Notes: generated from the letters alone by a model not told the origin. Shown: positions 11,947-23,225, numbered from the stretch's first letter. The stretch is DNA of 28,743 bases from Didymodactylos carnosus (GCA_905250885.1 CAJNOQ010001762.1:1-28743); one strand, 5' to 3'. Translations and numbers: made by a program.

Positions 11947-11953
11947 ATTTGCT
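11947..11953 (-). promoter_or_regulatory. AG acceptor five bases before the acidic gene start
   Basis: On the minus strand TTTTCCAG is followed by CAAAT and then the ATG. The acceptor-like site just before the start suits a leader intron or spliced-leader addition; usage is unproven. Confidence 0.4.
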
Positions 11954-13576
11954 GGAAAATTATACTATTAATTAAACCAGATATGACAAAGAAAAAGCCT
12001 AACTCACAAACAAAGAAATTAATTCTGATCTATCTAAAACGAATAAATTGCATCAAACAGAACCAGATCTTGAAGGGTTCCGGGTTTAAGGGAAGATAAG
12101 AGAGTATATTGGTCTAGTCACTGTGTTTAGTTGATCTCCGAGAAAGATCCGTCAAACAAAGAGAGAGTGAATCCTTTCTTTCTTCGTGATCAGTTCATTG
12201 GTTGTCATTGACGCTATTCCTTACCTCTATAAAGATGAAAATAATTTTTAGACTATATTTGTAGTAACTGTATATTTATATATGAAATTTATCCAATTAT
12301 CAGTAGTTTTTTCATCTATACACTGCTTGGATTCATAGCAGTAAGGAAAGCCAGCTATACTGATTAGGTGTAGGTATTAGAGTGCTCAAAATACATCATC
12401 CTAATAAAAAATTTTACTGTGGAAAGATTCAAACGTACACTTTAAAATTTAGACTGTCTACCTTGAACGACAACAATTTTTCAAATAGGGAGGGCGCTAA
12501 ATAAAGTTTGATTGGCGCTATACGTCGGCCCTAAACAAAGGGTCTGTCTCTCTCTTGACAGTTATTTAGTTGATTACTTGTTAGAGCTCTTCTTAACTGA
12601 AAGCAGAGAGTGCTGTTGTAATACGTTGCTCATCTTGATCAGTGCAGTGGTTTTAATAGAGATCTTTGTCACTGTTCTACTGTGGATTCAGCGTTACAGT
12701 GGAAACTTCCATGATAGTTGTTGCCGACATAGTTTTATCCGAGTTTTACACTTAGAAATAGAGCGGAAAATTTAAAGCTGTAATTTAAATTACCATCAAG
12801 TTCAATTTTTCGTGGTAATATATAGCGGAAGGGTCAACCTGTCCACTATATCATAAAAAACATGAATTAGTGTACAGACCGATATATAATGATAGCATTC
12901 GAATGATGTCATTATTCACCCCCCTGAGCTTTCTTGTTTATGAATTGAAAGATCATCAAAGGATGCTAAATCCCACTATTCTCAAAAAACTAAAAAGAAA
13001 AATAACATAGTCAAATGAAACTGGTGCAGCAAAATTTTTCTCAGTGCAATGATGTTGATTGACTTTGATTTAGTAATAAGACCTTGTCTGTATAACAGCA
13101 TATAAGAGGTATTGTTAAAGGATACACTTTAGACAAAGCCAGAGAAGGTAAATGTAAAAAATTAAATTTTTTTTCCGATCAATCCATTTACGTTATTTAA
13201 CTCATTAAAAACAAAATAACTGAATAATAATAACTGTAGCTATAATGACGACTATCTCGCAGTCTTAAGAGTTTAACGAAAATTGCAGCTGTCTTTTAAA
13301 TGAATATACTACCACTCTGTGAACCCTTTACATCCACCAGTCCCTTTCAAGGACCATTGATATAGTAGATTTATAAAAACAGCAGATCATCAGCCCAAAA
13401 GCTAAATTATTACTAATGTAAGACAATAAAGTAACCAAACGTTTGATTGAAATCCGAAGAAAAATTTTCCGTCTTAATCTGGTATATTTAAATTTTAAAA
13501 CTGAATGAAGTTCATAAATGAACTTTTATTTTTAAATATTTTCTATACTTCTAGACACTAAATCATTTTCTAATTT
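11954..13576. other. Non-coding stretch upstream of the acidic gene
   Basis: I see no supported gene. A frame at 12512-12775 has a hydrophobic run but starts at a non-ATG codon and lacks homology or splice context. GGCGCTA occurs twice near 12495-12525. The promoter of the acidic gene should lie in its first few hundred bases, without an obvious core motif. Confidence 0.5.
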
Positions 13577-14322
13577 TGTAGTTGATAATGGAATCCTGCA
13601 GGTTACGACTTTTTGACAACCTATAACCTAACCTATAAAAATGTTCACAACCTAAACCTAATCTAACCTACGAAACTCGTAACCTAAGCCTAACCTAACC
13701 TATTAATGTTTTCCGTAACCTAACCTAGGTTAACCTAATACAACCTTTTGCAATTTTTTCTCAAAACCTGATTTCAGAAGCCCAAACTTCAGCTTTGTTC
13801 CATATCGTTATTGCTTTTCGTCTAAACACCGTCTGAAAGGTAAGCTTATACAAAATAAATCACATTTTACATGAATATAGAAATGAATCGGTTGAGTCTT
13901 TTATTCTTTAATGTAATCTCTGGAAAATAGCTTTCTGAATAGGGAGACCCTCTTAAGAGTAGACCAGAATTCCACTTTAGGCTCTCGATGCTATGAAGGT
14001 TCTGTTATTGTTGTGTATTCGCCATCTATCTTTAGCAAACGTAAGTTCTTTCTCTGACTTTCTTTTTTGATTGTGCTGTTTTTCAGTTTAAACTAATCGA
14101 TAAAATTCCACTCGTACCACGCTTTATTACTCAAAGTGTTGACTGTTTTAAAGTGGTCGTTCAAAATCGTTTTTTTTCCTTTGGGTTAAAAATAGGTTAT
14201 CAATGGCGTAACCTACATAAAAAATTTGTAACCTATAAAAAATTTCATAACCTAAACCTAATCTAACCTATAGGTTAGGTTAGGTTTAACCTGCAGGACT
14301 CTAGTTGATAGTTTTAGTTGTA
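13577..14322. repeat. Two AACCTA-rich clusters bounded by short inverted CCTGCAGG ends
   Basis: Cluster one (about 13593-13745) and cluster two (about 14190-14305) consist of degenerate AACCTA/TAACCT units. They share a near-identical block reading AACCTAAACCTAATCTAACC. Both contain head-to-head turns (CCTAGGTTAACC; ACCTATAGGTTAGG). The outer edges carry TCCTGCAGGTTA at about 13593 and TTAACCTGCAGGA at about 14299, inverted to each other. This looks like one element of about 0.7 kb or two copies of a satellite-like repeat. Confidence 0.6.
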
Positions 14323-14399
14323 TGGATATATACTTTATAATGAAATAAAAGAAATTTTTGTAGCATTTTTCTTTGCGTAAAGGTGCTGTGAATTCATCG

Positions 14400-14416
14400 T
14401 CCCTTGGAAGGGACAT
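14400..14416. repeat. Short perfect palindrome GTCCCTT-GG-AAGGGAC
   Basis: Seven-base perfect arms with a two-base centre. A similar imperfect version (GTCCCTTTCAAGGAC) lies near 13341. No function is evident. Confidence 0.5.
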
Positions 14417-14518
14417 TCGGGTGTAACGATATGAAAACTGAATTTTTTTATCTGGTTAGCGTGAGTTATTCTGTGATCACACGCTACACATCTGAAATGA
14501 GTGAATCGTCGCCTACAA

Positions 14519-14880
14519 ACGTTTTTCTCTGATCGATATAAAAAAATACATCGGAATGCGTTTAAAATACTAAAATAAATTGAGACGCGTCTAAACTATC
14601 TTTAGTTTGTTGAACAATATTGTATGAGCACGTCTAGACGCGTTAGAGACATTTCTCACTTTCAAAGAATCGTCTAGTTGTTTTTAAAAAACAATTATAT
14701 GTACATCTGAGCACACTCTGTTTAATCAGATTCTCTAAGCGCGTTTGAACGCTTATGGGCCGTCTACACGCGTCCTTCATTCAATCGAAAAACAAGATGT
14801 CTCCGAACACACTTTTCTCTGATTGAGAGAAAAAACGTACATTTAGAAGCGTCGAATTCGAAAAACTCGTTCGTTGGAGA
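14519..14880. repeat. Degenerate repeat region with ACGCGTCTAGACG motifs
   Basis: AGACGCGTCT (14583-14592) and CGTCTAGACG (14631-14640) are 10-base palindromes. CGTCTAGACGCGT at 14631 recurs as CGTCTACACGCGT at 14761. TTTTTCTCTGATCGA near 14521 resembles TTTTCTCTGATTGA near 14813. Together they suggest two or three diverged copies of a unit of roughly 130-290 bp. There is no coding potential. Confidence 0.4.
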
Positions 14881-16030
14881 TACTGAAGGTTTCACAAATT
14901 TTTCGTTTTTCTAAAAAATGCACGATTTCAGCAAAAATCACAGTTAATCGAGATTTATTAACGATTTTTCCTCAGAATCGACGATTAATCAGCAAAAAAT
15001 TCAGCTGAAAAATCACGATTAAACAGATGGTTAATTTGCTTTTTATCAGCCATTTCTTCCCGATTTTGACGACATGGGAAGCATTTAACTTTTAGTACAC
15101 AGGCTGATATTACAATTCAAAACGCCTTGTTGATTTTTCTGTTTTTCTCCTAAGTTTAATCATGTTATTGAATGTTCGCATAGTTAACAACTTTCAGTCT
15201 ACTTTGGCCTGCCAAAGCACGAATGATCGGATTATTGTTGCTTTGAAAAGTTTGATGATTTCCATGAAACAACGAAATTGATATCGAACATTGGTAATAA
15301 GGACACTAGTAAGATTTCAATTTTTCAAAAAAATAGCACTTATTCTTGTAACAATTAGTAATTAGTTTTAATGAATAAAAATTATAATATCAAACAGTTG
15401 TACATGTAAACATAACTTGTGTATGGTATAAATCTATTCGCACGTGTGATTAGACGCTTCTATCAGTATTTCATGCCAAAATTGATTTGACCTTGCTTTT
15501 AGCTATTTGACTATGACGAGTTTTTTAAGTTAGCAATGTACTTTATAGATAGATAGTCGGGAAAGATATGGTTTATCTCGCCCGTTAGTTAACAATATCA
15601 TCGACATCTGGTATGCAGTGAAAATAGAAAGTGTCAAGAAGCATAATAAATTACTCCGTCTGTTTCTTTTGATTTTTTTTTCTATAAAAATAGCTAATTG
15701 ATTTTTTCTCGAGATTCGGAATATATACTAGAACAGAGGTAAAATTAGAATAAAATTAACAGAAACTTGTCATAGTCATTTTTGTTTCATAAAACTAATC
15801 GAACAAACAGTGAGTTAACAATGAACTGTTTAGAATTCCATACAGCATGTTATACGCATTTCTGGTAGTTTAATTTCATAACAGAATAGTTACCACGTGT
15901 ATTAAGTGATCAATATTACAAACAGTGAGACTTATTCGAACTTAATTCAATATGAACTTTTAGATTTTGTTGACTCTTTTCCATTAATAATAATATAAAT
16001 CGCTGAGCATAAAAGAACGTATTTTACTTT
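14881..16030. other. Non-coding stretch upstream of the small intronless gene
   Basis: No gene is supported on either strand. The first 150 bases contain loosely repeated CACGATT and AATCACAGTTAATCG-like words. The promoter of the 16071 gene presumably lies at the right end. Confidence 0.5.
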
Positions 16031-16070
16031 AGAGAGAGAGAGAAAGAATTGATCAATTCGAACCATACAA

Positions 16071-16355
16071 ATGCGTCTTCGTCTTTATCCATTCATTCAA
16101 CAACCTTGTCCAAAAGTCACTCGTCGAGCGTATGAAGAGATTATTTATGGTATGACTAAAAATCAAGTTGCTCACATTCTTCAAAGTGGATTTCAGACCC
16201 CCGGTACGGGATTAACACAATTTCAAGAGGCGTATGGTATGCCATTGCGCATCAGCTATGAACATTATTATAATAAACTATTACATAGAATGTCAGCCCT
16301 ATTCATCTATGAAAATGGACTACTTGTATATAAATATCAACAGGGACTTCGTTAA
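16071..16355 (+). CDS. Small intronless protein resembling the SmpA/BamE-DUF3862 fold
   Basis: A 94-residue single-exon frame from ATG to TAA. An acceptor-like TTTACTTTAG lies 39 bases upstream and AATAAA (16419) lies 64 bases past the stop. Residues 21-37 read Y-E-E-I-I-Y-G-M-T-K-N-Q-V, then L37. This is the YxxIxxGMTxxxV pattern that opens the small alpha-beta fold of bacterial SmpA/OmlA (BamE) and DUF3862 lipoproteins. Residues 76-88 (ALFIYENGLLVYK) resemble the family's final strands with an N-G turn. There is no signal peptide or lipobox cysteine, so a cytosolic product is likely. The family call rests on pattern memory, not a search. An intronless gene of bacterial-type fold would suit horizontal acquisition, but codon use looks like its neighbours. 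The role is unknown. Confidence 0.65.
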   Translation: MRLRLYPFIQQPCPKVTRRAYEEIIYGMTKNQVAHILQSGFQTPGTGLTQFQEAYGMPLRISYEHYYNKLLHRMSALFIYENGLLVYKYQQGLR

Positions 16356-16418
16356 AATGCGTACTGAATGAGTGAAAAACGCTATATAAGGAGCTTTAAA
16401 ATAATACCTGATATACAA

Positions 16419-16424
16419 AATAAA
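16419..16424 (+). terminator. AATAAA polyadenylation signal
   Basis: A canonical hexamer 64 nt after the stop of the 16071-16355 gene. Its proximity supports that frame as a real transcript. Confidence 0.6.
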
Positions 16425-16569
16425 ATTTCCCATTATGTTGTCAACATTTTCGACATCATTGCTTCATTTATTCATTCATTTAAGACATAGAAAGTGATCA
16501 AATATGTTACAATATGGTGTAGGGAATGCGCACCATCCCAACTTTTAAAAGAGTATTGTTTTTTGCCTA

Positions 16570-17539
16570 ACGGGTGATCCGAAAGTTTCCGGACAAAATG
16601 TCTGCTCATCTTTGGACCACTTGGAAGTAGTTCCAGCCAGTACGAATCTATGCATTAGAACCGGTATTCTGTGCTCTTTCCGAAGATAGGCTCAAAAATT
16701 CTGTGTTGCTTTCCGTTCGGGAGTTCTGAAATAATCTTTGACAAGGCCAAACACTTAGTCTGGACGGAGCTTCCATGCGAAAGTTTCTGATCTAAGTATT
16801 TAATCATTTTGACCTACGTGAGAGTATCTCAGATGGCCAAAACTGAGGTCTCAGATAAGAATTCCATCCTCTTTCTGACCGTGGACCTGAAAACTGTCTT
16901 AGTTTTCGTTTAACAGTAGCAAACGGATTTTTCGAATACCTAGACGGTTTGTTTGACATATGAGCAAATAGAGTTTGTGACATCGTCTAATTCTCTTCGT
17001 GAAGGTTCTAGAAATTCTTGGATGAAGTAATTTTGTAGAATAAACAATGCTCTACAAAATGTGACCTAGAAGTAAGCTGTATCTTTCACGAAGCAAAAGA
17101 TATACACGTTTTCCCAATAGCTCTTTCGACGGGAAACTCGTTTTGCTGAAACAGTGGTTTTTTTCAAAAAATGAGACTCAGGAAAAACAAAAATGTAGAA
17201 GCCTTGTCGAACGGCAAAAGAAACTCAAATCCCACGTTTTGTAGGGTAGATGTTGCTCCACAATCTGGTATATTTCTGAAGGTTTCACCCCTGACTTTTG
17301 GATCATAGCGATGAAAATACAAAAATGCATGGGAAAAATATCCGTCCAGACAAATTTTTTAACCCTGTCAAAGATTATTTCCGAACTCCCGAACGGAAAG
17401 CAACACAGAATTTCTGAGCCTATCTTCGGAAAGAGCACAGAATACCGGTTCTAATGCATAGATTTCTACTGGCTGGAACTACATCCAAGTGGCCCAAAGA
17501 TGAGCAGACATTTTATCCGGAAACTTTCGAATCACCCGT
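16570..17539. mobile_element. 970-bp foldback transposon, Tc1/mariner-like ends, TA duplication
   Basis: The ends begin ACGGGTGATCCGAAAGTTTC (left) and its near-exact inverse (right). Each is flanked by TA at 16568-16569 and 17540-17541. The arms are about 210 bp (16570 to about 16783; about 17326 to 17539) and highly similar, with small differences. TA targets and the CGGGTGATnCGAAAGTTTCCGGA terminus suit a Tc1/mariner-superfamily relative. The interior has no transposase frame; the minus-strand frame at 17178-17438 is just arm sequence. It is non-autonomous. Confidence 0.85.
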
Positions 17540-17603
17540 TACTTCTTATACCATCTCTACGAAGAAATTTTCTCGAACATTTTTCATCTTGTTGGTTCTT
17601 TAG

Positions 17604-17695
17604 AGATGTATCTACTCTACACACGTCATTGCCTTCGCCACATCCCTGATAGTGTGCTACAGCTTTGTCGAGCTACCTATTATTTTCTGCTCAAC
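17604..17695 (+). other. Orphan exon-like segment
   Basis: A strong acceptor (TTCTTTAG) and strong donor (GTGAGTAAG) bracket 92 bp. One frame is open, starting at ATG 17606 and encoding about 30 residues that include LRHIPDSVLQLCRATYYF. No neighbouring exon was found to join to it. It may be an exon of an unrecognised gene, a decayed gene, or coincidence. Confidence 0.25.
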
Positions 17696-18262
17696 TGTGA
17701 GTAAGAATAGACAGAAAAGAAACTGATTTCTGTTTGTTTTTGATTTTCTCGTGGTAAAACTAGCATCTTGCTTTGAATTTTACATTCGTGGTTACACTCT
17801 TATTGAAAGCGAAAAAGTGAACTTTACAAACAATTTCTGCTATCAACGTTACTACAGCAAGAGACTTACTAATATACTGCAGTTAATAAGAACGGGAGTC
17901 ACTGAATACCACGATTAATCCCAAACAATCAATATGAAGAAGAGAAAGTTATCGTTTGTGACATAAACAGACAACATCAAATCAAATACATGATATGTAT
18001 TTACATTCGTAAATAGCCATTAATCAGCTTATAGTTTTAATTGAATTATTTTTTCTCAGATTATTTAATTTTTATCAAGAGACACGCTTTTGCTTAAAAT
18101 TATATTAATTATATAGTTACTGAGTCACTCACTATTCCTAATAGAAAAGTTAACTGTTCGTCTGTAGAGTTCTATTCGTTTCTCGTTTGCTCAAGTGTGC
18201 AAACTACTGTTTTTAATAGAAAACCCTTATCCTGATGCATTGTTTCACTGTTGAGTCAACGT
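17696..18262. other. Non-coding AT-rich spacer
   Basis: No gene, RNA or clear repeat is seen. Confidence 0.5.
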
Positions 18263-19006
18263 CACAGTAGAAATTTTACAGATAGAATTTGGCAATAAAA
18301 TCAAAATTCACTTCATAATCAGATTTGTAGTTACGAACACAGCAGAAATTTTAAAGTCACGGAGGAAATTACAGTATATTTCAGTTTTTCATGGTGGATT
18401 ACTGTGACAAGTACGCTTATCCACCGTACTATTAAAAACACGGGTGCGAACGTTGAACTTTTAATCTAACAGATGCATCGATTGAAAAATAGGTTGAATA
18501 AGGTTCTTACATCGGACTCAAGTAATAGATGGAATAATTTGAGAAACCATCCAACATTTTAGTGCCGCCGACTGAAAAATTATTATTTGTAGACGCTATT
18601 ATCAAACCGCATAACGATTGCAATAGACACAATGACCCAAAATATCTTACATTTTTGGTGGATTTTGTATTATTTAATAGTGACATCTGACTCCATGCCA
18701 CTTTGATATGTGCTGTACACAATCGCATGATATACTGATAGTCTATTCGTTCTCTACTTTCATTTCCTTATCCATGATATACCTCTTGACCATTATTTTG
18801 TTATGCTCTCAGTTTATTCATTTCGGATGTAGACTGTGCAACTTATTCTGTGATGCACAGAAGAATCTCTTCGATGAAATTCTTTGTATTAAAGTTTTGA
18901 ATTTGCGCAAGAACCAAATAGGATTCAAGTGTTTCTAACTGTAAATCTGATTATGAAGTGAATTTCGATTTAATTTCCAAATTCTAACTATAAAATTTCT
19001 ACTGTG
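18263..19006. mobile_element. Foldback-type inverted repeat pair, 78-bp arms
   Basis: 18263-18340 is the imperfect reverse complement of 18929-19006; both include ATTCACTTCATAATCAGATT or its complement. The 588-bp interior holds only overlapping, unsupported frames. A partial direct copy of CACAGTAGAAATTTTA recurs at 18338. It is probably a decayed non-autonomous element. Confidence 0.65.
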
Positions 19007-19112
19007 AAACACGAAATAAAGCTATTAGTCAGAGAGAATTTGAAAGTATTAAGTGGGTTAGACAACTTGTAGTTTGTCCAACTGAAGAGCATGCGTTTGA
19101 TTTTGTATCCTT

Positions 19113-19318
19113 CAGTCGGAGCGCCAAGCCTAAAATGCTTAATAGAATAACGTTCACAATTCAAAATCTTAAAGTTTGCCCACATTATGCCTGAAAGAAT
19201 GTATCTCAATCAGAGAACTTATTCCTAAAATATTTTAGGGATAATGTGGGCAAAATTTAACATTTTGAATTGAGGACAGCGTTATTCTATTATGCATTTT
19301 AGGCTTGGTGCTCTGACT
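19113..19318. repeat. Second inverted repeat pair, 75-bp arms with short loop
   Basis: 19113-19188 pairs with 19241-19318 (shared CCAAGCCTAAAATGC and TTGCCCACATTAT words). The loop of about 52 bases contains the palindrome CCTAAAATATTTTAGG. It lies about 110 bp right of the 18263-19006 element and may be a separate MITE or the damaged end of a larger one. Confidence 0.7.
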
Positions 19319-19759
19319 GCTTTGTGTGTGAGCCATTCCCTTCTTCATTACATAATACATTAATAAAGTTAAGAAATCAGCTTTTTTCTTGTAGACATAT
19401 GATATTCTTCTTTATTAGTTGTTTAATTTCGAAAAATAATAGAGAATTACACTCTGTACAACAACACTTTTAATGAAAAAGTCAAAAAATATTTTTGTAG
19501 CAGATTAATCATATTTTGTTTCGAATGAGCTGTTGAATCTACTGACCGTACACACTCTGATAGCTTGTTTAGGGTTTATGTCTGTATCAAAATGGAAGCG
19601 AGAACAAATTTTATTATAACGTTTTGGCTTTAAACTACTACACGCTATGAGTTTGAACAGAAAGAAGCTTAAACAAGAGAAATTGGAAACTTAATTCATA
19701 GTTTTTAGCCTATATTTTGTTATTTTATATAACTTATTGAAATTGTTCACTCTACCAAT

Positions 19760-19803
19760 GTTACCTATTTTCTTTTCTTTTTTGTCTCTCTTTTAAATTT
19801 AAG
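19760..19803 (+). promoter_or_regulatory. Pyrimidine tract and AG acceptor upstream of SF3A3
   Basis: A long T/C tract (CTATTTTCTTTTCTTTTTTG and onward) ends AAATTTAAG at 19803, just 13 bases before the ATG. It fits a leader-intron or trans-splice acceptor. No TATA box is evident. Confidence 0.4.
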
Positions 19804-19816
19804 CCATAAGAAAAAT

Positions 19817-22800
19817 ATGGCAGCATTAGAATCACTATTAGAACAACAACGTCGTTATCACGAAGAACGTGAGAGAATTATGGATACAATGACAAGGGAA
19901 ATTTTGAGAAAAAAAGCAACGGTATATCATTATTGTGCTTATTACATAGTTTTCTTTTCTAATTATTCATTCGTTTTTAGCATCGCGAACAAATTAACTC
20001 TGAACATGTTGTTAAACTTTTATTAGACGTAAGTCTAAAATGTAGATTTATTAAATTTAGTTTGTATTCTTTTGTTTTTCATTTAGCGTTATACTGACTG
20101 TACATCACATGTCAGAGACGTGTACGAAGATAAAGATGGGTAAGAACTTGTTTTTCCAAAGATATATAAACATTTGCTTATTTATTCTGTTTATTTTTAT
20201 AGTACACGAAAAGAAGAAATCCAGTCATTGTCAGGTCCAAACGAATTTGCTGAGTTTTATTCAAGATTAAAGACAATAAAACAGTTTTATACAAAAAATC
20301 CTACGGAAGATGTAAGTGGTTCCTATGTAATATAAACAATTATAGTCACCTTCTTATTTAGATTGCAATTCCAATGTCAATGGAATATGATGATTTCATG
20401 CGATCATTACAAGAAACAGATGATGAACCTCTAGGTAACTTCCATGATTTCAATTGAAGAGTAACAGACAATTCTCGCTCACCAATGGACTGTACTATTC
20501 CAGTTTTCTCTATTATTCTTTTTTTTAGCTCTTGTCAATTTTACAGATGAAGAAGGTTATGGACGTTTTCTTGATTTACATCAATGTTACGAAGTTTACC
20601 TCAATATTAAAGGAATTGAAGTATGGTTATCTGCATTAATTCTCAATTCAATAAGGAGATAAATTTTTCTTTTTATTTGTTTATTTAGAAACTTGATTAT
20701 CTGACATATTTACAAACATTTGATCGTCTATATGACATACCAAAAGAGCGTAAATTGCATGAATATAAACAATATTTAGATCAACATTTATTTACTTATT
20801 TATTCGATTTTTTGAAAAAAATTAAACCACTGATCGATATTGATAACGATTTAGCCAATGTTAAACAGGATTTTGAGTTGAAATATAATGATGGATTATT
20901 TCCAGGTTGGCCGGTAAGTATCAACTAAATACTAACAACATGAAGCGAATACGGATTAAAAACATTGAACAAATCGATCAGAAAGAAATGTGAGGCTATC
21001 GTTATTAGTGCGTATGAAGAAGTGTATCTTGATTATGTTGATAAAGATATTAATTCAATATAAAACGTAGAGTAGTGGAACCCAAACACGAGACGACGTA
21101 GAGAATGGCAGACGTCACTAGGGAATAGATCATTTATTAATTCTTAGGTATTTTCTTTCCTTTTACCGATTAAATTATTATTATTCTGATATAATCTAAT
21201 AATATAATATATTAGTAAACAGAATATATCGAAATTGAGAGAGATTTTGTGCATAATTTTGAATATCAGACGTAGAAACTTTATTTTAAGATATATCAAG
21301 AGGCTTATTTATTGTTGTTTTCTCTTGTACTATATGAATAATAATCAGAAATAGTTGAATTTTGTTCAGACAGTATATTGTATTAAACTGAAAAAGATGG
21401 TAGTTTACAACACGACATTTAAACGGTAACTTCCACGTAGGTTTAGATTGGTTGTTAACCATACGCTACTACTGAATTAACTCGTTTTACTAAAATTAAA
21501 ATTAGTTTTTTATGATACGTAGCTCATGGATTGATTTTATTGAGTCTATCTTTATTTTTATTTTTTTATATTTTGCTGTATCATTTTTAATTATTTTAGA
21601 AAGAAACTGGTGGTGCTCTAGCAAAAGGTGGAGCATATTTAGATTTAAATGCATTTTCATCTCCAGAAGTATGTTTATTCTTGATACACACTTTATGTAT
21701 ATACATTTTCTACCATTTATTTTTAAGGAACTTGCTTCACTGGGGCTTGATCGATTAAAATCTGCATTACTAGCACTTGGAATGAAATGTGGGGGGTAAG
21801 TTGAACACAATATCATCCATTGATAAATACGACAGTGAAGTTATAAACGTCACCAAGATCATAGATTGTCATCTATTGAGACGAGTCCGACAGCGTGTGT
21901 CATATAACAGTCTAACAATATGACTAGGTTTCGTTTGAACTACTGTGTGCTATTGTATGCGTGTGTTTTTTAGTTATTATCGTATGTGTTTTACTTTTTA
22001 GTACATTGGAAGAACGTGCAAAACGTTTATTTGCGGCTAAAGGCAAATCATTTGATGATATTGATCAATCATTATTTATGAAAGAAACAACTAAAGGAAA
22101 ACGGGGAACGTAAGTGAACTTCATGCATTCCTGTTTAGATGTCTTTCATCTTTTTATCTACTTTTAGAAAAGAATCTGAACGTAATAAAGAAATAGCCGG
22201 TTTAGAATCACAGATTTATCGTTTAGTTGAGTTATTAAGCGAACAGCGTGCATCTACCATTGAAAATATTAGACGAAAACAGGCGAGAGCCGGTCAGTAG
22301 AAAAATAACAGTATATTTTAGAATGATAAATGTAACACTTGTAACTTTTTAGGTGAAGAAAATGAGGATGATGATGATGCAACAGCGGCGATCAGTGATG
22401 ATGAATCAGATACAGAAGAAGATGGTCTAGTTTATAATCCAAAAAATTTACCATTAGGATGGGATGGAAAAGTATGTGTTTGAGAATTAAATATATTTAA
22501 TTCGCAGGATAAACTCCACCTGTACTACTCATTAATAAGTCTTTTTATGAGTCAAATTATTTATCGATAATCGTTCATAAAGTTAGCTTTGTTCTTCTCT
22601 TTATTTTTTAGCCTATTCCCTATTGGTTATACAAATTACATGGATTAAATATGTATTATAATTGTGAAATATGTGGAAATCATAAATATCGAGGACCAAA
22701 AGCATTTCAAAGACATTTTGCAGTATGTATCTTTCTCAACTCTATATTCATATAATACTCAAAAACACATGATTTTTTAGGAATGGCGTCATGCACATGG

Positions 22801-23225
22801 GATGAGATGTTTAGGTATTCCAAACACGGCTCATTTTGCCAATATAGTATTGATTGAAGATGCTATTGCTCTCTGGAATAAACTAAAACATAACAAAGAT
22901 GATGAAAGATGGAAACCAGATATGGAAGTAGGTTTATTTGAATAATTTATGGATGATAGTGGTTAAATTAATTTAAAGATTGTTTTTTGTTCCTTTTCAT
23001 CAACTCATTTTCGTGGCAAAAAGTAGCTCTGTCTTGGAAATTTTTTCTCCGTTTCAAAAAATGAAGACAAAATCTATTATTGATTTCTTTTGTTATGCTT
23101 CCATCGTATCTACTCATCGCATTGCTTAATAACTTTTTATATTTCAGGAAGAATTTGAAGATTCAATGGGTAATGTTGTTAACAAACGGACATATGATGA
23201 TTTGAGAAAACAAGGATTATTATAA
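19817..23225 (+). CDS. SF3A3: Splicing factor 3A subunit 3 (SF3a60), 15 exons
   Basis: Exons 19817-19921, 19981-20028, 20087-20139, 20203-20311, 20362-20434, 20529-20620, 20689-20913, 21600-21668, 21728-21795, 22002-22109, 22168-22292, 22353-22471, 22612-22722, 22781-22927, 23148-23225 join in frame: 1530 nt, 509 aa (human about 501). SF3a60 joins SF3a66 and SF3a120 to mature the 17S U2 snRNP and bind the branch region. Diagnostic stretches are [16 protein letters not shown] at the N-terminus, [10 protein letters not shown] (about 79-88), [17 protein letters not shown] (231-235), a SAP-like segment [18 protein letters not shown] (259-276) and an acidic stretch (about 361-385). The matrin-type zinc finger has C416, C419, H433, H439, and the end is DLRKQGLL. 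All key residues are present. Introns are mostly 50-220 nt; intron 7 is 686. The gene appears intact. Confidence 0.98.
20914..21599 (+). other. Unusually long intron 7 of SF3A3
   Basis: At 686 nt this is three times the next-longest intron of the gene and more than ten times most of the others. It has GTAAGT and TTATTTTAG ends. I found no nested gene, inverted repeat or transposon end in it. Confidence 0.7.

Noticed and set aside
12512..12775. 87-residue frame with a hydrophobic stretch
   Set aside because: Non-ATG start, no homology, no polyA or splice context, and composition like the surrounding non-coding DNA.
13593..14305. Telomere array
   Set aside because: The AACCTA units are degenerate, interrupted and change direction, unlike a telomeric tract.
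21502..21816. Frames on both strands of about 100 residues
   Set aside because: They span intron and exon sequence of SF3A3; exons 8 and 9 in the correct frames explain the coding signal.
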